Shown: positions 26,365-34,221 of the stretch, in pieces
How positions within the stretch are numbered: the first letter of the stretch is position 1
Layout of the letters: each line of letters opens with the position of its first letter
From: Phycisphaeraceae bacterium
GTDB taxonomy: Bacteria > Planctomycetota > Phycisphaerae > Phycisphaerales > UBA1924
Direction of reading: 5' to 3'
DNA length: 38,291 nucleotides
Assembly: GCA_021604785.1 (NCBI GenBank)
Contig: BQJQ01000003.1
Span: 1 to 38,291, forward strand
Position numbers and translations under genes: made by a program
Notes under the pieces: generated by a model
Told to the model about the DNA's origin: nothing
Seen by the model: the letters and a program-made list of their open reading frames with translations, nothing else
Database searches by the model: none

Positions 26365-26382
26365 GCAATCCTCCGTGATTGC
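26365..26382 (-). promoter_or_regulatory. CsrA-type hairpin over the flagellin 2 Shine-Dalgarno
   Basis: On the transcribed strand GCAATC, ACGGAG, GATTGC: a perfect 6-bp stem with a hexaloop whose first five bases fit ANGGA. The GGAGG Shine-Dalgarno begins in the loop and the stem ends two bases before the ATG. Bound CsrA would block initiation. This is the textbook geometry of a CsrA/RsmA site. Confidence 0.7.
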
Positions 26383-26396
26383 TGCTTGCGTGAGAT

Positions 26397-26445
26397 GCCC
26401 CGCCTTGCGGTCCTGGGGGCGTGGAGAGCGCTGGTGTCCTTGCTC
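26397..26445 (-). promoter_or_regulatory. Two upstream GGA hairpins in the flagellin 2 leader
   Basis: The two other GGA triplets between csrA and flagellin 2 are also in loops. One is GCCCC/GGGGC (26420-26416 with 26401-26397) with CAGGA opening a 14-base loop. The other is GAGC/GCTC (26445-26442 with 26429-26426) with AAGGA in a 12-base loop. They lie about 40 and 65 bases upstream of the site at 26365, within the distance a CsrA dimer can bridge. The stems are short, so support is moderate. Confidence 0.35.
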
Positions 26446-26450
26446 GAGAG

Positions 26451-26840
26451 CTAGGCGGTTTCCTTGGCGGGGTGGGGCGAGGGCGGGGGAACCCGCGTGA
26501 CGCCCGGGGCCCCGGCGGGCTTGGGTTCTTGTCCGTTGGGCGCGGGCCCCTGCGATGGGGGCGCCTTGGACGCGAGCCCCGACACCTTGGGCGTCAGAGG
26601 GCGTCCGGTCTTGGCCGGCCCGGGTCTGATGTCGGCGGTCGAGATCGCGTCGTCGCCGAGGCGGGACGCCTCGGTGTTCTCGCGCTTGATCGCTTCGTAC
26701 ACCTCTTTTCGGTGTACGGCAATCCGGGTGGGCGCCGTGATGCCAAGGCGCACCTTGTCTCCCCGGATATCGACGACCGAAATCTCGATGTCGTCGCCGA
26801 TCATGATTGTCTCGTCGCGCTGCCGTGAGAGCACCAGCAT
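26451..26840 (-). CDS. csrA: Carbon storage regulator CsrA with long C-terminal tail
   Basis: RNA-binding translational regulator. Residues 1-55 are a normal Csr[21 protein letters not shown], then [21 protein letters not shown], with the RNA-contacting Leu4, Arg6 and Arg44 all present. The protein is 129 residues long, about twice the usual 55-75. The extra 65-70 residues are a Pro-, Ala-, Lys- and Ser-rich tail of low complexity. AAGGAG before the ATG contains a GGA, and another GGA lies about 13 bases upstream, which would allow autoregulation. fliW is the upstream neighbour (161-base gap) and flagellin 2 the downstream one. The tail frame has no stop or frameshift sign and keeps the local codon use. 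Confidence 0.95.
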   Translation of the reverse strand: MLVLSRQRDETIMIGDDIEISVVDIRGDKVRLGITAPTRIAVHRKEVYEAIKRENTEASRLGDDAISTADIRPGPAKTGRPLTPKVSGLASKAPPSQGPAPNGQEPKPAGAPGVTRVPPPSPHPAKETA

Positions 26841-27001
26841 GCGTGAGCTCCTTTTCGCGTCCGTGCCCGGGAGCCCTGCGTTCGCAGGAAGGGTCGGTCT
26901 GTCGTTGCGTCGGTCGTCTTCTCTGCCTCGTCCCTTCCCTCGGGGTGCACCGATCGCGCACGCATTGCGCACGGCGGACACCCTCCGGGAAACACCCCGG
27001 C

Positions 27002-27448
27002 TCAGGCCGACTGCACCTGCGGTGCGTCGCCGACCTTCACCAACGGGTGACGTGTCGTCCACCGTTTGTCCGCGAGCACCATCTGCTCGCCGCCCTTCGA
27101 GATCGTGTTGATGACCAGCGGGCCCTGGAGGTTCCCAGTGAGCTGCTCGTCAACCTTGTTCACGATCACGAAGACCTGCGCATCGTCGAGCTTTTCGAGC
27201 CCGAGATCCGTCATCTGCTCGGCGCGGATCGGCACGGAGAACTCCTCGACGAAGAACGTCGGGTCCGTGACGACGAACGCCAGGCTTGGGTCCTCCAGGC
27301 TCTGCAGCCAGAAGAACAAAGCGTCCTCCCCGGGCTCGAGCAAGCAGTACCGCGATTTGTCAGGGAACCCGAGGATTCCCTTGGTGAAGGTGATCACGCG
27401 GTCCTCCGCGATATCGATCACCCCAAAGCGTGTGGTCCGCACTTCCAT
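27002..27448 (-). CDS. fliW: Flagellar assembly factor FliW
   Basis: A 148-residue protein that binds CsrA and, alternatively, flagellin. In Bacillus and Campylobacter, free FliW releases CsrA from flagellin mRNA once flagellin has been exported. Visible signatures are [24 protein letters not shown], then [19 protein letters not shown], and VIVNKV near residue 95. The length is typical. ATG 27448 was chosen because a GGAG lies about eight bases before it; the frame extends upstream without conserved sequence. It is 134 bases downstream of flgL, with a GC-rich inverted repeat between them, and csrA follows. The pairing with csrA supports function. Confidence 0.95.
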   Translation of the reverse strand: MEVRTTRFGVIDIAEDRVITFTKGILGFPDKSRYCLLEPGEDALFFWLQSLEDPSLAFVVTDPTFFVEEFSVPIRAEQMTDLGLEKLDDAQVFVIVNKVDEQLTGNLQGPLVINTISKGGEQMVLADKRWTTRHPLVKVGDAPQVQSA

Positions 27449-27532
27449 CGGTGCGCTCCGGTCAAGCGGCCGTCCATATCTCGGATCGACTCCCGGCGTC
27501 CCTCGCCGGTCGACATCCTGCCTGCGCCCCAA

Positions 27533-27550
27533 CCCCGCGGCCGCGCGGGG
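27533..27550 (-). repeat. Inverted repeat between flgL and fliW
   Basis: CCCCGCG and CGCGGGG arms (27533-27539 and 27544-27550) around four bases. On the minus strand it is followed only by TT and then G, so it is at most a weak terminator or attenuator. Confidence 0.4.
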
Positions 27551-27582
27551 TGGGACATCGATCCAATCCGAACCCACCGGCG

Positions 27583-29634
27583 TCAGCCGATGAAGTCCAA
27601 AAGCGAGAGCGAGTTCGCCTGCGATGTCACCAGCAGGCTCGCCTGCAGCTGCGTCTGCAGCAGGCTGAACTGCGTCGATGCCTCGGCGAAGTTCGTGTCC
27701 CTGAGCTGGCTTCTGGTCGTCGTATCCAACACCGTGCGGTCTTCCTCTCGCAGCGTTTCGTTGTCCACCTGCCTCGCGAACCCGCCCACCAGGGCACGCT
27801 GCTCGGTCAGGCGGTCCACCATTTCTTGCATCCGACCCGAAGCAAACTGGATGCCAACCGTGTCGTCCGTTCGCAAGGCCTTGGCAAGATCCATCAATGC
27901 GGTGAACAGGTTGTCCACACGGACCTTGGCGCGGTCCTCGCCGCGGAACTCGAGCCCGCCGGTGAGGGTGGTGCCGTCGAGCAGGCCCAGGTCGTCCGCC
28001 GCGGGCGAGTTGTTTTTGCGCTCCACGCTGATCGGGTCGGGCACTGCGGTCTGGGTGAAGAAGATGCCGTTGTCGTCGTCGGTGAGCGAAGCGGCGAAGT
28101 CGGTGGTGGGGCGGGCCGCCGCGGTGAGCTGGGCGTCCGCCTGGGTGTTGATCGCGTCGATGATCGCCCCGACGTCGGTCAGGTCGCTCGGCGAGAGGTC
28201 GATGTCGATCTCGAAGCCGTCGCCCAGGGTGATCGTGAAGTCGGTGTTGAGGGCGGGGTCCAGGGCACCGTCCTGATCGACCCGCCCCGAGACGACACTG
28301 ACGCCCCGCCCGTCGTTGAAGTCCGACAGGAGCGTGTCGCGTGAGAAGGACCGGACGCCCAAGGCCTCGGCGGTCCGCCCGGCGCCGTCGTCGATCTCGG
28401 CGATCGAGAGAGACCGCTCGTCGGTCCCCGAGAGCCGGGTGACGATGTTGATCCCGGTGCCGGTGCCGTTGATCTCGACCGAGACCTGCGTGCCGCCCTG
28501 CTCGAAGGCGCTGCGGAGGTCGGCGAGTGTGGTCGCGCCGGACAGGTCCACGGTGAAGGCTTGGCCATTGTTGTTCAGGCGCACCTGCCCGAGCGGGCCG
28601 GCAAGCCCGCGGAGCGAGGCGATCTCAGTCGTCCACGTCAGCTTCGCGTCGAGCTCGGCCCCGGCGGTGGTGGTCAGTTCGTCGAACGGTGCGGCGGGGT
28701 CGAACACGACGCCGAGGTCCGCGCCGGTGCTGCCGCCCTCGAGGTCGGCGAACTGCAGCGACCCGCCGGCGACGACGTCGATGCTCAGCGCCCCGCCCGA
28801 GATGGAGACGCCGCCCGTGTCCAGGACGGTGTCGCCCGAGGTGAACTCGTAGTCCTGGATCGCCGCGGTCAGCGAGTCCACCACGTCGCCCACGGTGCGG
28901 GCGCCCGAGAGATCGATGGAGAAGGTCGTGCCGCCGTTGAACGCGGCGTTGACGACGCCCAGCGAGACGCCCAGGTCGCGGGCGCCGTTGAGGTCCTGGA
29001 TCCGGGTGTCGAGCTGGAGGGCCGCGTCGAGATCGACGGCGCCCTCGATGCGGTTGGAGACGGCCCCGATCGCGTTGTTGGCGCCGATGGTGACGGGGAT
29101 GTTGAGCCCGACGCCCAGGTCGGTGGTGAGCCCGCCTCGCCCGCCCTCGAACCGGAACGCGCCCTGGAGGTCGGTGACCGGGGGCGAGCCGGGCTGGGTG
29201 CCGCCGAAGATGAACCCCGCGACCGACTTGCGGCTCGCAACGCGGTAAAGCGAATCGATCAGCGAATCCACGATAATCGCCTGCCCGTCGCGTTCCTCGG
29301 CCGACGCCGTGGACTGCACCTGCGCCAGCGAGATGCCGATGCCCTCGTTCACGAGGTCGAACGCGTCGCCCAGCGCCTGGTCGAGCGTGTCGAGCGAGCT
29401 TGCGGCGTACCCGAGGTTCTTGACGATCTGCTCGGAGCGTTCGATGCGGGCGTCGAGCGTCGAGACCGTCGCGGCCCGCACGATGTCGTCGGACGGGCGG
29501 CGCAGGTCGAGCCCACTCGAGAGCTTCTGGGAGACCTCGAACAGGTCGTTGTTCGTGCGCGCGAGGTGCGACAGGTTGATGCTCGAAAAGAGCAGCTGCG
29601 GTGCACGCCCGTACCCGGTTGGGAAGCTGGTCAT
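27583..29634 (-). CDS. flgL: Hook-filament junction protein FlgL (HAP3)
   Basis: Forms the second ring joining hook to filament. The N-terminal helices contain LARTNNDLFEVSQKLSSGLDLRRPSDD, the FlgL/flagellin-like D0-D1 signature, and the C-terminal end reads QLRDTNFAEASTQFSLLQTQLQASLLVTSQANSLSLLDFIG. At 683 residues it is more than twice the size of enterobacterial FlgL (about 317). The extra central region (about 150-600) has flagellin-IN-like beta segments (FSIDLSGARTVGDVVDSL, FTVDLSGATTLADLRSAF) in several divergent copies. The ATG is nine bases after the flgK stop, so the order is flgN-like, flgK, flgL on one transcript. FgnL-type chaperoning by the FlgN-like neighbour is expected. Confidence 0.9.
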   Translation of the reverse strand: MTSFPTGYGRAPQLLFSSINLSHLARTNNDLFEVSQKLSSGLDLRRPSDDIVRAATVSTLDARIERSEQIVKNLGYAASSLDTLDQALGDAFDLVNEGIGISLAQVQSTASAEERDGQAIIVDSLIDSLYRVASRKSVAGFIFGGTQPGSPPVTDLQGAFRFEGGRGGLTTDLGVGLNIPVTIGANNAIGAVSNRIEGAVDLDAALQLDTRIQDLNGARDLGVSLGVVNAAFNGGTTFSIDLSGARTVGDVVDSLTAAIQDYEFTSGDTVLDTGGVSISGGALSIDVVAGGSLQFADLEGGSTGADLGVVFDPAAPFDELTTTAGAELDAKLTWTTEIASLRGLAGPLGQVRLNNNGQAFTVDLSGATTLADLRSAFEQGGTQVSVEINGTGTGINIVTRLSGTDERSLSIAEIDDGAGRTAEALGVRSFSRDTLLSDFNDGRGVSVVSGRVDQDGALDPALNTDFTITLGDGFEIDIDLSPSDLTDVGAIIDAINTQADAQLTAAARPTTDFAASLTDDDNGIFFTQTAVPDPISVERKNNSPAADDLGLLDGTTLTGGLEFRGEDRAKVRVDNLFTALMDLAKALRTDDTVGIQFASGRMQEMVDRLTEQRALVGGFARQVDNETLREEDRTVLDTTTRSQLRDTNFAEASTQFSLLQTQLQASLLVTSQANSLSLLDFIG

Positions 29635-29643
29635 GGCAGGCCC

Positions 29644-31377
29644 TTAGAGGATGCCCAGGAGTGTCTGGTACATCTCGTCAGCGACGGTGATGAGCTGGGC
29701 GGCGCCCTGGAACTGACGCTGGAACGTGAGCAGGTTGATTGATTCTTCATCGATCGAGACGCCCGAGACCGCGGCGTTCTGCGCCTCGAGGCTCTCGCGC
29801 ACGATCTGGGCGGCCTCCGCGTCGGAGTTCGCGGTGCTCGCCGCGGTCGCGACGTTCTGCACCCGGTCGATCCAGAATTGGGCGGGCGTCCGGTTGCCCA
29901 GCGCCGCGAACGCCGTCTCTTGCAGGTGGGCGACCTCGATCGATGTCGCGTTCTCGACGAGCTGCCCGTCCACGATCCGCCCCGCCGCGAGCGCCTTGGG
30001 GTCGTTGATCAAATCCGGGCGCACGGCGATCGTCTTCGCGTCCGTGCCCACAAAGTACGCGTTCATCCCCATCACGCCCAACACGCCCGACGAATCGTCG
30101 GAGAAGCTGAACGCGAACCCGGGATCGGCGGTGACAGAGAGGCGGCCGTCGGGGCTGAAGTCGGCGTTGACGCCGTCGATCGCGTCGATCGCGGCGCGGA
30201 TGTCCTCGGGCGTCGTGTCGTCGGCGAACCCCTGCGCGCCGGTCGCGGTCAGCCCGTCGAGGTCCACGTCGACCCAGACCTGGTCGGTCGAACCGGTCGA
30301 GTCGTTGGCGATGTTGACGTAGAACCCGCCGTTCTCCGCGGCGTAGGGCAGGTCGCTGAACGTCTGGTTGTTCGGGTCGTTGTACGCGAGCGAGCGGTCG
30401 GGCAGCGGGATCTGCTGGTCCGTGTCCGAGACGGTGAACCCGCCGGCGTTCGTGCCCGTCGCGTGCAGCTTGTTGACCTCGAAGATGATCTGCGCGCTGA
30501 GCTGATCGAGGTCCGCGATCGCGACGTCGATGGTCCCGTCGCGGGCGGATATGAGCCCGCCGATCGTGCCCGAAGTCACGGGCAGGCGTTCCTGGTCCGA
30601 TTCGACGACGACGAAGGGCACCCGCTCGCCGTCGATCTCTTCGTAGATGAGGTCCAGCCCGCGTGAGTTGCCGGCGAGCACCACGGGGGCGGAGCCGACG
30701 AGGACGTCCAGGTTCCCCTGCCCGTCCTCGATCGTGGTCACGTCCATGAAGGTCGCGAGCTCGTCGATCAGGCGGTCCCGCTGGTCGCGGAGGGTGTTCG
30801 CCTCGCTCGGGCCGACCTCGGTGCGGGCGATGAGCTTGTTGATCGACGCGATGTCATCGAGCAGCTCGTCGGCCCGCACGACCGCGTTGGTCAGCTCGGC
30901 GCCGATCTGCGTCCGCAGCCCGTGCAGGTCCTGGCGCATGGTGCGGACGAAGTTCGCCAGCTCGGACCCCGCCTCGATCACCACGGATTGCGTGTCCTGC
31001 ACCGACGCGATCTCGGACCACGTGTTGAAGAACTCGTTGAGCTGGGTCGAGAGGTCGAAATCCGTCAGCTCGTTGAGCACGCCCTCGAGCTGGTTGAACA
31101 GCGCCACCCGCTTTGCCGCTCCGAATTCATCGGAGATGCCCGAACGCAGGCGCGCCCGCAGGGCCTCGTCGAGCTTCCGCTCGACGGACCCGACGCCGAC
31201 GCCCCGCCCGATGTGGAACGGGTCGGACCTGGGCCCGGGGATCGGCACCAGGTTCGCGACCTGGCGCGAGTACCCGGGCGTCGCCGCGTTGGCCATGTTG
31301 TTGCCCGCGACCTGGATCGCGATCTGGGCCGCGTTCAGCGCCGAGCGGGCGGTCTGGATGGTCCCGGTGAGGCTCAT
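29644..31377 (-). CDS. flgK: Hook-filament junction protein FlgK (HAP1)
   Basis: First ring of the hook-filament junction. The 577-residue protein opens MSLTGTIQTARSALNAAQIA and continues with VAGNNMANAATPGYSRQ, the FlgK N-terminal signature. The middle contains the ELTNAVVRADELLDDIASINKLI helices, and the C-terminus has SIDEESINLLTFQRQFQGAAQLITVADEMYQTLLGIL. The length is close to the family norm (550-650). The ATG is four bases after the stop of the FlgN-like gene. A flagellin-IN-like segment (DGLTATGAQGFADDTTPEDIRAAIDAI) lies near residue 400. Sec-independent; exported by the flagellar apparatus. Confidence 0.95.
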   Translation of the reverse strand: MSLTGTIQTARSALNAAQIAIQVAGNNMANAATPGYSRQVANLVPIPGPRSDPFHIGRGVGVGSVERKLDEALRARLRSGISDEFGAAKRVALFNQLEGVLNELTDFDLSTQLNEFFNTWSEIASVQDTQSVVIEAGSELANFVRTMRQDLHGLRTQIGAELTNAVVRADELLDDIASINKLIARTEVGPSEANTLRDQRDRLIDELATFMDVTTIEDGQGNLDVLVGSAPVVLAGNSRGLDLIYEEIDGERVPFVVVESDQERLPVTSGTIGGLISARDGTIDVAIADLDQLSAQIIFEVNKLHATGTNAGGFTVSDTDQQIPLPDRSLAYNDPNNQTFSDLPYAAENGGFYVNIANDSTGSTDQVWVDVDLDGLTATGAQGFADDTTPEDIRAAIDAIDGVNADFSPDGRLSVTADPGFAFSFSDDSSGVLGVMGMNAYFVGTDAKTIAVRPDLINDPKALAAGRIVDGQLVENATSIEVAHLQETAFAALGNRTPAQFWIDRVQNVATAASTANSDAEAAQIVRESLEAQNAAVSGVSIDEESINLLTFQRQFQGAAQLITVADEMYQTLLGIL

Positions 31378-31381
31378 CGGT

Positions 31382-31915
31382 TTAGCTCCGCACGTCCATG
31401 CCCGTCGCGATGGGTGTGCCGCCCGTCTCGACGCGCCCGGCGCGCGAGTAGGTCCCCGTGCCCGAGAGCTCGGCGGCGATCTGGTGGGCCAGCCCCTCCA
31501 TGTGCGAGCTGAGCGTCTGGCTCGCACGCTTGATCGCGCGGTGACGCTTGCGGATCGACTCGAGCAGCTCGCGGAGGCGTGCCGCCAGGTCCAGCACGCG
31601 GGCGCGCCGCGGAGGGTCCATCAGCTCGGCGACCTCCGCGACCGTCGGCTGCCCCTTGATGGGCTGCCCGCCGGCGGGGGGTTCGAGCTTGAGCAGCAGC
31701 GCCCGCTGGTCCTCGAGCCGGGCGATCCGCTGGAGCGTGTCGCCGGTCGAGGTGACCGCGGCTTTCAGGCGCCCGGCGTCGAGCGACGCGATCGCGGCGC
31801 GGTGCTCGGTCGCCAGCCCGTCGAGCGATTCGTGCTCGCGGACGAGCTCGTTGAGGATCGCTTCGAGTCCCTCGAACGTGTCTTCGGTGAATCGTGTTCC
31901 GGTGGTCCGAACCAT
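31382..31915 (-). CDS. FlgN-like export chaperone
   Basis: A 177-residue, almost wholly alpha-helical protein. Sequence identity to known FlgN is weak, but the family pattern is present: an N-terminal helix with ILNELVREHESLDGLATEHRAAIASLDAGRL, a Leu-rich second helix (RIARLEDQRALLLKL) and a C-terminal helical stretch (LAARLRELLESIRKRHRAI). Its position directly before flgK and flgL, the clients of FlgN, is the strongest argument. FlgN keeps FlgK and FlgL unfolded and brings them to the export gate. The ATG at 31915 has a short frame with 19 bases from the flgJ stop. The C-terminal 30 residues look disordered. Confidence 0.7.
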   Translation of the reverse strand: MVRTTGTRFTEDTFEGLEAILNELVREHESLDGLATEHRAAIASLDAGRLKAAVTSTGDTLQRIARLEDQRALLLKLEPPAGGQPIKGQPTVAEVAELMDPPRRARVLDLAARLRELLESIRKRHRAIKRASQTLSSHMEGLAHQIAAELSGTGTYSRAGRVETGGTPIATGMDVRS

Positions 31916-31934
31916 GGGCGCACTCCGATCGGTG

Positions 31935-32360
31935 CTATGCAAGCAGATCGCGTGCCAACCGGTCCACGATCGGGAGGTTGGCACGCTTGACCACGTCGAT
32001 CGCCAGGCGCGCGTCGGCCATCGCCCGGAACTGCTGCTCGGCCTGCGTGGGCGCGAAGGGCGGGGCCGCCTGCGAGTTCTCCCGCACCGACGAGAGCACG
32101 GGCTCGATGAACGTCTTGGCGACGAACTGCTCGGCGGCATCGCGGGACTCGGCGGCCCGCGCCTCGGCGTTGGCCGCGCGCGCTTCGGGCGACGCGTCGG
32201 CGCCCAGCTCGGGCGTGCGGGAGCGGGCCATGCCCAGCACATCTCGGAAGGACCGCTGCGATTCGTCGCCCCGGATCACGCCCAGGCCCGCCGGCGGGCG
32301 CACCGAGGGCGTGGTGGAGGCGCCGAGCACGGAGGTCAGGTCTGGGGTGCCGAAGTCCAT
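31935..32360 (-). CDS. Rod-binding protein, FlgJ N-terminal domain only
   Basis: A 141-residue protein. Residues about 70-141 match the rod-binding (rod cap) domain of FlgJ: AAEQFVAKTFIEPVLSSVRE and then PTQAEQQFRAMADARLAIDVVKRANLPIVDRLARDLL. The muramidase domain found in enterobacterial FlgJ is absent, as in many other phyla, so a separate lytic enzyme must open the cell wall for the rod. The first 60 residues are low-complexity. The ATG is three bases after the flgI stop, a common order (flgI-flgJ). Only the N-terminal half of classical FlgJ is represented, so the name is by domain. Confidence 0.85.
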   Translation of the reverse strand: MDFGTPDLTSVLGASTTPSVRPPAGLGVIRGDESQRSFRDVLGMARSRTPELGADASPEARAANAEARAAESRDAAEQFVAKTFIEPVLSSVRENSQAAPPFAPTQAEQQFRAMADARLAIDVVKRANLPIVDRLARDLLA

Positions 32361-32363
32361 GGG

Positions 32364-33464
32364 TCAGTTCTCGTCGATCACGAGTTTGGCGTGCAGCTTG
32401 CCCGCCTTGTGCAGCATCTGGAGGATCTGGATCTGTTCCTTGGGGGGCACGTCGAGCTGCTCGAACGCGTTGAGCAGGTCCTCGAGCTTCGCCGACTGCG
32501 GCTCGCGGGCGTCGGTCTCGAGCCCGACCCACCGCTGATTCCGCCGGACCGGGTTCGCCGCCGTCGGCTCGATCGCGGGGACCGTCGTCGTGATGGTGAG
32601 GTCCTGGTGCGTGATGACGGCCGGGGAGACGCGGACGTCGCCCGTGACCAGGATGATCCCCGAGCGTGTGTTGCACAGCACCTGGGCCGGCAACTGGCGC
32701 AACGCCCCGGTGATGTCGGTCCGCATGATCTCGCCGACGAAGAACGCGGGGTTGCCCCGCTCGGGCTCGGGGACGACGACGCGGACGGTGTTCGGGTCCT
32801 TGGCGAACGCGAGCGGCTCGGCGACGCGGGCCGCGGTGAGCAGGTACTGCTGGTTGATCTCCGCGGCGACATCCGCCGCCACGCCCCACCCGCGGTAGGG
32901 ACCGTCGAGGATCAGCTCGAACGAGCCGGCGATGCTGGGCGTGGTGTCCACGTCCGCGATCATGTCGGCGGCGTTGGCGATCACGCCCACGGTGGGGGTG
33001 TTCAGGTCTTCGATGGTGATCTTGCCCGTCGCGATCGCGTACGCCTCGTTTGTGCGCACCACCGAGGTCAGGGCCGCGGGGATCAGCACGCCGCCCTCGA
33101 GCGACTGGGCCGAGTGGATGGTCGAGACGGTGACGTTGAGCTGGTCGCCGATGCGCGCGCCGGTGCGGGGGACGGTCGCGGTGACCATCACCAGCGCCAC
33201 CGAGCGGGTGTTGCGGAGGTCATCGAAGCTGGGGATCTCGTTGCCCTGCTTGCGGAGCACCTCGGCGAGCGGGCGGGCCATGACCAGGTCCTTGCCCGAG
33301 TCGCCCGTGCCGGGCAGGCCGATGACCAGCCCGAGCCCCTGGATCTCGTACTCGTTCTGCCCGCTGATGCGCGCGATCTCGCGCAGTGTGCGCACGGCGT
33401 GCGCGTTGGGCGCACAAACACACACACCGAAACAGGCACTCAGTATCACGAACCATCGGCGCAT
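32364..33464 (-). CDS. flgI: Flagellar P-ring protein FlgI
   Basis: Periplasmic bushing around the rod in the peptidoglycan layer. The 366-residue precursor has a Sec signal (RRWFVILSACFGVCVCAPNAHA) and then RTLREIARISGQNEYEIQGLGLVIGLPGTGDSGKD, the FlgI signature. Later segments include ARIGDQLNVTVSTIHSAQSLEGGVLI, RSGIILVTGDVRVSPAVITH and the C-terminal LEDLLNAFEQLDVPPKEQIQILQMLHKAGKLHAKL. ATG 33464 was chosen for the GGAAGGA before it. Two hairpins lie in the 82-base gap from flgH. Its presence with flgH proves an outer membrane. Confidence 0.96.
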   Translation of the reverse strand: MRRWFVILSACFGVCVCAPNAHAVRTLREIARISGQNEYEIQGLGLVIGLPGTGDSGKDLVMARPLAEVLRKQGNEIPSFDDLRNTRSVALVMVTATVPRTGARIGDQLNVTVSTIHSAQSLEGGVLIPAALTSVVRTNEAYAIATGKITIEDLNTPTVGVIANAADMIADVDTTPSIAGSFELILDGPYRGWGVAADVAAEINQQYLLTAARVAEPLAFAKDPNTVRVVVPEPERGNPAFFVGEIMRTDITGALRQLPAQVLCNTRSGIILVTGDVRVSPAVITHQDLTITTTVPAIEPTAANPVRRNQRWVGLETDAREPQSAKLEDLLNAFEQLDVPPKEQIQILQMLHKAGKLHAKLVIDEN

Positions 33465-33479
33465 GGGCGTGGTCCTTCC

Positions 33480-33531
33480 CGGGGCTCCGCCCCGAACCAC
33501 TCAAAGCGAACCGGGTGCCAACGGCGCCCGG
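33480..33531 (-). promoter_or_regulatory. Tandem hairpins in the flgH-flgI gap
   Basis: In transcribed order: 33531-33511, a nine-pair stem with one mismatch, followed by TTCGCTTT, which resembles a weak terminator; then 33494-33480, CGGGGC/GCCCCG with loop GGA, placed just before the GGAAGGA Shine-Dalgarno of flgI. The GGA loop could be a CsrA contact, but the stem is of a kind common in GC-rich DNA. Confidence 0.35.
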
Positions 33532-33546
33532 GGTCTGAGGTGTGTG

Positions 33547-34221
33547 CTAGAACGCGAAGATTGTGTCGAGGATCTGCGTGAGCAGGCCCTTCTGGGCCGC
33601 TTGGCGGACCTCGCCCTCGTTCTGGAGTTCGATCCGCAGGCTCGCCATCTGGCTCGAGAGCACCGTGTTCTGGCGGGTGACATCGTCCTGACGGACATAC
33701 CCGGAGAGCACGAGGTCGGAGATCTCCTCGTCCCGCTCGATGTGCTTGCGGGCTTCGAGCAGGAGGGTGCCGTTGGGCTTGACCTCAAGGACCGTCGCGG
33801 TGATGCGCGCGCTGAACCGGTCGCGGCGCTGGTAGTCGCCCTCGCCCGAGTAGTCACGGTCGGCTTCGGCAGCAATCAGGTCCACGCCCGTCAGGTCGCC
33901 CTGGCGGAGGCGGGCTTCGAGCAGGTGCCACGGGTCCACCACGGCGTTCACGGACGCCGACGTGTCGTAGCTCTTGCTCGTCTCGAGTTCTTGTGAGCTG
34001 CTCGCGGTGCTCGACTCGTCGATGACGATCGTGATCAGGTCGTGCTTCTGGATCACCCGTGGCTCGGGCGGCTCGACGTAGAGCACGCTGACCTGTTCGA
34101 GCCGCAGCGGTTGCCCGCGGTTCTCGGCGGTCTCGGCGACCGGGGCGTACAGCCCCTGTGCGCACGCCGGCGTGGCGAACAGGATCAGAACCAGCATGGG
34201 GCAGCGGGATCGCGGGGTCAT
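33547..34221 (-). CDS. flgH: Flagellar L-ring protein FlgH
   Basis: Outer-membrane ring of the basal body. The 224-residue protein has an N-terminal hydrophobic signal (MLVLILFATPACAQG) and the FlgH core: HDLITIVIDESSTASSSQELETSKS and, toward the end, LLLEARKHIERDEEISDLVLSGYVRQDDVTRQNTVLSSQMASLRIEL. Classical FlgH is a lipoprotein. Here the only cysteine at the right place is in TPAC, a poor lipobox, and ACAQ also fits signal peptidase I, so lipidation is doubtful. The ATG overlaps the flgA stop (ATGA). The order flgF-flgG-flgA-flgH-flgI is typical of alphaproteobacteria-like and planctomycete clusters. Confidence 0.94.
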   Translation of the reverse strand: MTPRSRCPMLVLILFATPACAQGLYAPVAETAENRGQPLRLEQVSVLYVEPPEPRVIQKHDLITIVIDESSTASSSQELETSKSYDTSASVNAVVDPWHLLEARLRQGDLTGVDLIAAEADRDYSGEGDYQRRDRFSARITATVLEVKPNGTLLLEARKHIERDEEISDLVLSGYVRQDDVTRQNTVLSSQMASLRIELQNEGEVRQAAQKGLLTQILDTIFAF

